Shown: positions 30,564 to 36,194 of the stretch, piece by piece
Layout: each line of letters opens with the position of its first letter
How positions within the stretch are numbered: the stretch's first letter is position 1
NCBI GenBank assembly: GCA_029550685.1
Contig: JAKPGY010000236.1
Span: 1-36,194, forward strand
From: Bacillota bacterium
GTDB taxonomy: Bacteria > Bacillota > Syntrophomonadia > Syntrophomonadales > Syntrophomonadaceae
Reading direction: 5' to 3'
Length of the DNA: 36,194 bases
Made by a program: the position numbers and the translations under genes
Notes under the pieces: model-generated
Told to the model about the DNA's origin: nothing
Seen by the model: only the letters and a program-made list of their open reading frames with translations
Database searches by the model: none

Positions 30564-31293
30564 AGTTATCTTTTTCACCCATCTTCAAAAGTTCGGAAAC
30601 GGTTACAATTTGGTAACCCTGTTTTTGCAGGGTATCTATGACCTGAGGCAAGGCTTCGGTAGTCTGCTTGCAGCTGTCGCTGGCGTGCATGAGTATGATT
30701 GCACCAGGGTGGACTCGTTTGCTTACTCTTTCTACGATAGTGTCTACTCCCGGATTCATCCAATCCAAGGAATCAACACTCCACTGAATAGCTTCATAAT
30801 CAATTTCATGAACAGCTTCAATAACTTGATCGCTGTAATCCCCGTTGGGAGTGCGGATAAGATTGGGTTCTACACCGGCGACCTCTTTGATAATTTCATG
30901 GGCCTTTTTTAATTCTTCCTTCACCTCTGATTTGCTAAGATTACTTAAGTTTATGTGGCGATAGCCATGACTGCCGATTTCATGACCGTCCTGCTTGATG
31001 CGCTGAACTACATCGGTGTTTTGTTTTACCCATGGACCTGATAAAAAGAAGGTAGTTTTAACTTTCTTTTCTTTCAGTATTTCTATAACCGGCATGGGTG
31101 TCTGGTTTCCCCAACTGATGTCAAAAGTCAAAGCCACCACTTTTTGGTCAGTCTTAACTTGGTAAACTGGTTTCAACCGGTGATAAGCCTGTACATACAT
31201 GACACTGCTGGCTAGGATTACCAGGGCTAGTATGCCAATCAAAGTGGCCTTTGCCCGGGGCTGCATCTCATAAAAGCCAAAAATTCTAGGCAT
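30562..31293 (-). CDS. Polysaccharide deacetylase, PdaB-like sporulation type
   Basis: A 243-residue NodB-fold protein. After an N-terminal anchor (ATLIGILALVILASSVMYVQ) come motif 1 VVALTFDISWG (D58; the second aspartate of TFDDGP is replaced, as in PdaB and YlxY), motif 2 HGYRH (109-113) that binds metal, motif 3 LIRTPNGDYS, and a C-terminal IILMHASDS. This pattern is that of the PdaB sporulation group, which is needed for cortex peptidoglycan or spore maintenance in Bacillus. It acts outside the membrane. The ATG has GGGGGGAAG upstream; a second ATG 27 bases on is possible. Its 3' end abuts the repeat insertion. It indicates an endospore former. Confidence 0.87.
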   Translation of the reverse strand: MPRIFGFYEMQPRAKATLIGILALVILASSVMYVQAYHRLKPVYQVKTDQKVVALTFDISWGNQTPMPVIEILKEKKVKTTFFLSGPWVKQNTDVVQRIKQDGHEIGSHGYRHINLSNLSKSEVKEELKKAHEIIKEVAGVEPNLIRTPNGDYSDQVIEAVHEIDYEAIQWSVDSLDWMNPGVDTIVERVSKRVHPGAIILMHASDSCKQTTEALPQVIDTLQKQGYQIVTVSELLKMGEKDN

Positions 31294-31416
31294 GGAGCTG
31301 GTCTTCCCCCCTTGTATGGTTTTCTATATTTGTATGGTAGGAGGGAATCCTTTATTCCAATAGTTGGAGGGTGATTCTATTCTGGGAAAATAAAGGGGTT
31401 AAATCCAAGAAAATTA

Positions 31417-31436
31417 AGGGGGCTGCAAAGCCCCCT
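31417..31436 (-). terminator. Terminator of chemoreceptor gene
   Basis: AGGGGGCT / AGCCCCCT stem with a 4-base loop; on the minus strand it is followed by a T-rich TAATTTTCTT. It lies 27 bases beyond the chemoreceptor stop. Confidence 0.75.
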
Positions 31437-31462
31437 ATATTGTTTTTATATAAATCGGTTAT

Positions 31463-33784
31463 TTATTTGCTTACATGTTCTATTATCCTATCGATAGCAG
31501 CTATGATTTTAGAAGAGTTTTCATGCATTTTAGCAATGATTTGCTGAGCTTCTTCATGACGGCCTTCATTGTTTAGAATTACTGCTTGACGAGCCAGGCT
31601 GTGAATTTGTTTATGAGGTTCATCGGCAGCTTCAGTAAATACTTGCTTAATCTGGGCATCAGTTATACCGGCGTACCATTTGCCCAAACGGCAGGAGTGG
31701 TGATCAACAACCTGATCGGGATCAAAATAGAGCTTTTGCTTTACTATAAACTCATACTTGCGTACAAAACTGCGATGGTCGTCTTTAACTTGAGTGAGCA
31801 CAGCTTCGTCGGGCAGACGGTATTGCTGAATTATAGCCCGCAGTGAATCGGATATTTGATTAGTCTCACCGGCTATACGAGTCAGTTCTGAGAAATTATC
31901 CACCTGTTCCCGGATGTGCTGCATAGTATCGCTCAGGGTTGCCAGCAAGTCATTGGATACTTCAGTTACCGAGTTTACCACAGCAGAGATCTCCTGGGAT
32001 GAAGCACTCTGTTCTTCCATAGCGGAGGATATATCGTAGACGGACTTTTCCAAGGTCTCAATATGGTTGACAATTTCCTCCAGCTTCTGCACCACACCTA
32101 GAGTGGTCTGGTTTCCTTCGTCGACTATCCGAGCCATTGACTCAATCTGCTGCACAAAACCGGTAATGTGTGATTGCACATTGGTTATGAGGTTACTGAT
32201 TTGCTGGGCATACTGGGCTGTTTCTTCAGCTAGTTTACGTACTTCTTCAGCTACTACGGAAAATCCACGGCCGTGTTCGCCAGCACGGGCGGATTCGATA
32301 GCAGCATTTAAGGCCAACAGGTTAGTCTGATCAGAGACAGCCATAATAGTACTGGATATAGCTCCTATATCACGGGATATTACCTCTAATTCCTGAGCAT
32401 TATCCAAGGTGTCGATACTGCTGGCTTTCAAGTTGTTAATCGACTGTACTATCTGGCTTAAACTGTCTTTGCTGCTGCGGGCGACCTCTGTCAAGGCGAT
32501 ATAGGACTCCTGCATATTTTGGGCCTGTTCGGCTACCGTCTGAGTAGCAGCCGCAATTTGCTCAACTCCCAGGTCAGCTTGCTGCAGGTTTTTTCCTACA
32601 TCATCCAGTTGCTGGCTGAGTTCCTGCAGGGCATTTATGGAGAGGTTCAATTTGGCTACGGATGAAGTAGTTACATCATTCATAAAAGTGGCATTGCTGG
32701 TTAAATTGGAGGTAGTGGTAAACAGTTCCTTAAATACCCCTCTTATTTTGTCCAGTAACTTGGAAAAATCGGAAGTGACCTGGCCAATTTCGTCCTGGCG
32801 AGAAGCTAATTCTATTATCCTGGTCAGATCGCCGTTGCTAACGTCATTCATGGCTTCCTGCAAAGGCTTTAAGTGCTGTAATGCCCGCCGCAGTATTATA
32901 ACAATGGAACCGCACAGGATTAATAAAGCTAGTATCATCATAAGGAAAATTTGCAATTTAGCGGTTTTTTCCGCTTGCAAAATGTTGTCCCGTGGTAATT
33001 CGCCCTGTATGTATGCTATAGTCTGATTGTCTGCATCCTTGATGGGAACCATCACTAAAATATATTTATCATCGGAACTGGTTCTATAAAATGACTGCCC
33101 CTGGTGTAGTTTTTCCAAATCAGCGGGTAACAAAGAGACCTGGGCATCGTTGCCCCATAATTTCTCGAATTGATTGTCCTTTAAACTGTACAGCGAATAG
33201 TATCCAAGATTCTGATTACCTAGAGCTCTTTCTACCACTTTATTAAGGGATATTCCTACTTCACAAGCTCCAAGGAAGCGATCACCATCGGTCACCGGAA
33301 TTATACATCTCAATCCATATCCGGCAACCCCTGACTCCACTACCGTCAATGGCTCTTTGGTCTGGATAACCCGGGACAGACCCTTGCGAAAACTGAGGTC
33401 GTCTCCAAATTCTTCAGGTTTGTGAGCCCGGTAAAACGAATGAACATCAGGACTTATGAACTGCAATTGTGATACATCGTATTCCTTTTCCCAGCTTTCA
33501 AAAAGCGGTGTTACCAATGCTCCTAGAAGTTCCCGGTCTCCATTGGCAAATGCTTTTAGGATTTCAGGGTTATGCTCTAATGCTTGTACTAAAGCCTCGG
33601 ATTGATCATAAGCTGAGTCCAGAGCCAGCTCTGCTTGATTTAGAATGCTCACAGAATACTGCTGTTCAAACTCATTTATAAGTTTTTTCTGTACTGACAC
33701 ATTGATCCCATAAAAAATTGCAAAGATTATGGTAACAAAACTTACCAGGTAGACAACAATTTTGGTTACCAGACGGTTTTTCAA
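31463..33784 (-). CDS. Methyl-accepting chemotaxis protein with extracellular Cache and C-terminal CZB domain
   Basis: A 773-residue chemoreceptor. A first TM helix ([20 protein letters not shown]) is followed by an extracellular double-Cache region containing [20 protein letters not shown], a second TM helix near 275-297 ([20 protein letters not shown]), HAMP, and the signalling hairpin with the tip region [20 protein letters not shown]. The C-terminus carries a chemoreceptor zinc-binding domain: [13 protein letters not shown] and [10 protein letters not shown] supply the zinc His/Cys ligands. CZB domains respond to zinc or oxidants such as HOCl. The start is TTG with AAGGAGG upstream. It is isolated from other chemotaxis genes. 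The ligand of the Cache domain cannot be told. Confidence 0.9.
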   Translation of the reverse strand: MKNRLVTKIVVYLVSFVTIIFAIFYGINVSVQKKLINEFEQQYSVSILNQAELALDSAYDQSEALVQALEHNPEILKAFANGDRELLGALVTPLFESWEKEYDVSQLQFISPDVHSFYRAHKPEEFGDDLSFRKGLSRVIQTKEPLTVVESGVAGYGLRCIIPVTDGDRFLGACEVGISLNKVVERALGNQNLGYYSLYSLKDNQFEKLWGNDAQVSLLPADLEKLHQGQSFYRTSSDDKYILVMVPIKDADNQTIAYIQGELPRDNILQAEKTAKLQIFLMMILALLILCGSIVIILRRALQHLKPLQEAMNDVSNGDLTRIIELASRQDEIGQVTSDFSKLLDKIRGVFKELFTTTSNLTSNATFMNDVTTSSVAKLNLSINALQELSQQLDDVGKNLQQADLGVEQIAAATQTVAEQAQNMQESYIALTEVARSSKDSLSQIVQSINNLKASSIDTLDNAQELEVISRDIGAISSTIMAVSDQTNLLALNAAIESARAGEHGRGFSVVAEEVRKLAEETAQYAQQISNLITNVQSHITGFVQQIESMARIVDEGNQTTLGVVQKLEEIVNHIETLEKSVYDISSAMEEQSASSQEISAVVNSVTEVSNDLLATLSDTMQHIREQVDNFSELTRIAGETNQISDSLRAIIQQYRLPDEAVLTQVKDDHRSFVRKYEFIVKQKLYFDPDQVVDHHSCRLGKWYAGITDAQIKQVFTEAADEPHKQIHSLARQAVILNNEGRHEEAQQIIAKMHENSSKIIAAIDRIIEHVSK

Positions 33785-33900
33785 CTTGCTGTGCCTCCTT
33801 ATTGTTAATTAGTAAATATACCAGTATAACAATATGCATCATTTTACCATTTTCTTAAGGGAAGGGGTACTATTATCGGGTATAATGTCGTGAAAAATAA

Positions 33901-33925
33901 GGGCGGTTAGCTAATGCTAACCGCC
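33901..33925. repeat. 25-bp hairpin repeat, copy 1
   Basis: GGCGGTTAGC-TAAT-GCTAACCGCC palindrome preceded by G. An identical 25-base copy lies at 34106-34130, with a REP/MITE-like element between them. The remaining bases 33785-33900 hold only the chemoreceptor upstream region. Confidence 0.8.
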
Positions 33926-33952
33926 ATCAGACTGTCGATAAAGGTGATAAAA

Positions 33953-34080
33953 GAGATCGCCACGTCGCTAACGCTCCTCGCGATGACACGCAAGACGGCT
34001 TTTTGTCATTGGCCGTTCCGGCACTACTGATGTTCACTATCGCTCACGACTAATGTAGCGAGCCGAAGAAGTGGCAATTT
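33953..34080. mobile_element. REP/MITE-like element, third copy in window
   Basis: The left end GAGATCGCCACGTCGCT and right end GTGGCAATTT are imperfect inverted repeats. The right half aligns by eye with the right half of the 21660-21927 element (TGATGTTC, CGCT, GAGCCG, GTGGCAAT in the same order). About 128 bp, with no coding. Part of a dispersed family. Confidence 0.55.
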
Positions 34081-34105
34081 AATTTTATGCTATTTTGACA
34101 CTCTT

Positions 34106-34130
34106 GGGCGGTTAGCTAATGCTAACCGCC
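34106..34130. repeat. 25-bp hairpin repeat, copy 2 (terminator position)
   Basis: Exact copy of 33901-33925, located 19 bases beyond the stop of the minus-strand gene at 34150, where it may act as that gene's terminator. Confidence 0.8.
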
Positions 34131-34149
34131 CTTGTAGAGGGTGCTTATT

Positions 34150-35427
34150 TTATTCTCCTGATTCGAGAGTCTCCTGCAATTTGGCAGCCTGTTCGGCCAG
34201 GACTTCTTCAAAGTTCCGGGCACCAGTCACATCTGGTACGGTGAATTCCTTGCCGTAATCAGACATGGTATAGGATGCCTGAATGTTCATAGCCATTTCC
34301 ATAACGCCCGCCGGACTTTCCCCAGTTGCCGGCAGATTCATGTCAAACTTCATGTCACCGGACATATTCATGTAATCAGAATAGAAGGTTTCCTGATCGA
34401 TCCACGTGTCATAGACCAAGTCTACATCCAAGTTTTCCAGAAGCTGCTGGATGTCTATTCCTTCCATTAATGCTGGCATCTGCTGGGTAAACTTGCTGAA
34501 ATAATCGCTCTCCATAATATTTCCATTCATGACGGCATGCACAACCCAGTATTTCTTGCCGTTCTTTTCCTGGTCCTGACCAAAGGAAACTATCATACCT
34601 AGATCCCGCATTTGCTGCAAAGCAGCAGTTGGATCTTGAGTCATATACTGCTGCATCAGTTCATCTATATTTAGATCGCCTAAATCCATCTTTACCCAGC
34701 CGATATCCGGCATAGTTATGAACAAACCATCTTGATTCATGACCATTTGCGTCTCTACAGCCTGAAGTCCAGGAATGGGTGCATTGGGAATATCCATAGT
34801 CATGTTTTGTTTCAGGTACATGGCCACAGGCTCTAACTGCATCCAGGCTTCCACCGTGCCTTTCATATCCATGGATATGTTCACAGCTTCGGCCTCTGGA
34901 CCATCAGCTTTAACCCCTATGGTGCTCTGCATATCAGCCAGCATTTTGTACTGGTTGGCCGCATTCATAGCTGCTGATGATTTGGCCATAATTTCTTCCG
35001 CAGTCATGCCGTTGCGCATTTCATTGTAGATGATGGATACCTGGCGGGTTTCTCCATTCCAATTAACCTGTGCCCCTGATGATTCCAGTACAAAGCGCAG
35101 TGGAACGTAGATTTTGCCCTCAATTATGCGGGGAGCTTTGGGCATAGTCTGAGCAGCGTCATTTACCATGGCAGTGGTTTTATCAACAGCCATCTGCAGG
35201 GTATTGTCGTTTTCCTTCAGCCTGATATCTTCCCCAACGGCAGCTTCACAGCCCAGTACATCACCGATAACATCCAGTGGTACTAAAGTGACTCCATCCT
35301 CCAGGTAGATTTCACTGGAGGGCTCATATGCCCTCCCGTTTATGTCCAGAGTTACGGAGGCAAAAGCTGGGGTTGCCAGGATCATGACCAGGATGAGACT
35401 AAGTATTATGCTTGTTTTCCGCATCAA
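34150..35427 (-). CDS. Secreted protein with copper amine oxidase N-terminal domain and DUF6612-like C-terminal part
   Basis: Residues 1-23 are a signal peptide (TSIILSLILVMILATPAFAS). Residues 24-135 match the copper amine oxidase N-domain found on many Firmicute surface proteins: LEDGVTLVPLDVIGDVLGCE and GKIYVPLRFVLESSGAQVNW. The remaining 290 residues are rich in methionine, aspartate and glutamine (for example VETQMVMNQDGLFITMPDIG) and resemble DUF6612-type lipid- or ligand-binding exoproteins; this second link is less certain. Despite the name, the N-domain is not catalytic and probably mediates wall or protein contacts. Monocistronic. The gene is probably expressed from an AT-rich promoter around 35440-35500. 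Confidence 0.8.
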   Translation of the reverse strand: MMRKTSIILSLILVMILATPAFASVTLDINGRAYEPSSEIYLEDGVTLVPLDVIGDVLGCEAAVGEDIRLKENDNTLQMAVDKTTAMVNDAAQTMPKAPRIIEGKIYVPLRFVLESSGAQVNWNGETRQVSIIYNEMRNGMTAEEIMAKSSAAMNAANQYKMLADMQSTIGVKADGPEAEAVNISMDMKGTVEAWMQLEPVAMYLKQNMTMDIPNAPIPGLQAVETQMVMNQDGLFITMPDIGWVKMDLGDLNIDELMQQYMTQDPTAALQQMRDLGMIVSFGQDQEKNGKKYWVVHAVMNGNIMESDYFSKFTQQMPALMEGIDIQQLLENLDVDLVYDTWIDQETFYSDYMNMSGDMKFDMNLPATGESPAGVMEMAMNIQASYTMSDYGKEFTVPDVTGARNFEEVLAEQAAKLQETLESGE

Positions 35428-35981
35428 AATATTGCTCTCCTTTCCTTAATATAAATTAATATAAATTTAATATGTGGTTATACAGTTATGGTAACACACC
35501 TGAAATTATTACGATATAGAAGTCGTTTCCTTTTGTTGATCGCTAGAAATGGCTTCATTGCCTTACTTGAAGCCTCCTGCTGTGAAGGAATAAGACGTCC
35601 AGCCTGGTATATTATCCCATTTAAATATAATCCTATCAAGAGTAATTTTTCGGCCATGTAATCATTAGAATATCAGTTTAATGAGAGAAGAGGTGAAGGA
35701 TTATATTAAGCCTTAAGCGGTAGGCCGATACGTATGTTATTTCTTCCTGGTCTAGGGAATACGTTGCCCGTGCTGCTGCCCATAGAATATCTGCCGGTTG
35801 TCCGGCTAGTACGTTCCGGCCGCACCATGCAGCCAGCCGTGCTGAAGCAGCAGCAATTGTCAACTGAGCATTTTTTGAGGGATAACAAGTATCCTATGCC
35901 ATTGCCCCTGAAGCGAATCCTTTGGAGGCTTTTGTTGCTTCGCTTTTGATAATACTTCTCCCCTCTGACCGGGAGGAGGTG
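35428..35981. other. Long intergenic region with possible decayed coding sequence
   Basis: Mostly AT-rich. A 7-bp hairpin lies at 35551-35574 (GGCTTCA / TGAAGCC). From about 35700 to 35950 the sequence is GC-richer; several frames read 40-70 residues (for example LSTEHFLRDNKYPMPLPLKR in the frame from 35734), but none has both a start with RBS and a recognisable family. An RBS-like AGAGGTGAAGG at 35690-35700 leads into a frame that closes quickly. I consider it a decayed gene or chance. Confidence 0.3.
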
Positions 35982-36010
35982 TTGATTTTCGTTAATTTAC
36001 AAGTTATAAT
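35982..36010 (+). promoter_or_regulatory. tRNA promoter
   Basis: TTGATT (35982-35987), exact 17-base spacer, TATAAT (36005-36010); the tRNA begins 14 bases after the -10 element. Confidence 0.85.
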
Positions 36011-36023
36011 CATAAGTGCTTAA

Positions 36024-36098
36024 GGGCCGTTAACTCAGTGGGAGAGTGCTTCCTTGACGCGGAAGAAGTCATAAGTTCGAATCTTATACGGCCCACCA
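36024..36098 (+). tRNA. tRNA-Val (anticodon GAC), CCA encoded
   Basis: Full cloverleaf: acceptor GGGCCGT / ACGGCCC, D-arm ACTC...GAGT, anticodon stem CTTCC / GGAAG with loop TTGACGC (GAC at 36056-36058), T-arm ATAAG-TTCGAAT-CTTAT, discriminator A36095 and encoded CCA 36096-36098. It reads valine codons GUC and GUU. Confidence 0.95.
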
Positions 36099-36112
36099 TA
36101 AAAGACCAATTT

Positions 36113-36141
36113 TAGCGGGGTTTTCAAACCCCGCTATTTTT
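36113..36141 (+). terminator. tRNA terminator
   Basis: TAGCGGGG (36113-36120) and CCCCGCTA (36129-36136), extendable by TTT/AAA, followed by TTTTT. The last 50 bases of the window show nothing further. Confidence 0.9.
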
Positions 36142-36194
36142 CTAAGAAATGCTGGTATAGCAGGTTGCATCAGCCATTGTATCGTGTATACAAG

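Noticed and set aside
1-36194. CRISPR array
   Set aside because: No set of regularly spaced direct repeats was found; all repeats seen are palindromes or isolated pairs.

Overview
The window looks like chromosome of an anaerobic, spore-forming Firmicute of moderate GC, most like a syntrophic fatty-acid oxidiser (Syntrophomonas or Pelotomaculum type). This is inferred from gene content: several acyl-CoA enzymes, a sigma-54 activator, a K+-independent membrane pyrophosphatase, a PdaB-like deacetylase, many GTG/TTG starts with strong Shine-Dalgarno sequences, and dispersed REP/MITE-like palindromes. No database search was possible.

Layout. 1-3350 is an accessory patch: the end of a flavodoxin-fold gene, a possible IS remnant, a TetR regulator behind a tandem operator, a truncated CPBP protease gene, and a divergent pair of XRE regulators sharing ACTC-N7-GAGT operators. 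3817-9078 holds a long-chain acyl-CoA synthetase between two identical 41-bp palindromic repeats. A convergent operon follows it: PadR regulator, phytoene-desaturase-type flavoprotein, and FNR/[2Fe-2S] reductase. 9355-11076 is a Na+/Pi cotransporter-type protein.

11334-19892 is the most coherent block. A sigma-54 activator (15568-16956) lies between two operons, each with a good -24/-12 promoter. Operon 1 encodes an acyl-CoA dehydrogenase (broken by one frameshift), an SCP2-type thiolase, its DUF35 zinc-ribbon partner and a protein with the residues of alpha-methylacyl-CoA racemase. Operon 2 encodes a classical acetyl-CoA acetyltransferase and a family I CoA-transferase. TGCAAA/TTTGCA hexamers lie upstream of both promoters and are candidate activator sites. 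I read the block as one regulon for beta-oxidation of an unusual acyl-CoA, methyl-branched or alkyl/arylsuccinate-like.

20180-28307 contains small unknown genes, an SRAP (YedK/HMCES) protein, a 268-bp MITE-like element, the pyrophosphatase HppA, a candidate small RNA, a metallo-beta-lactamase-fold hydrolase and small membrane proteins. 28529-36194 holds rmuC, a 27-residue microgene with its own terminator, a PdaB-like deacetylase, a chemoreceptor with a CZB domain, a secreted copper-amine-oxidase-N-domain protein, more dispersed repeats and a tRNA-Val(GAC) with a clear promoter and terminator.
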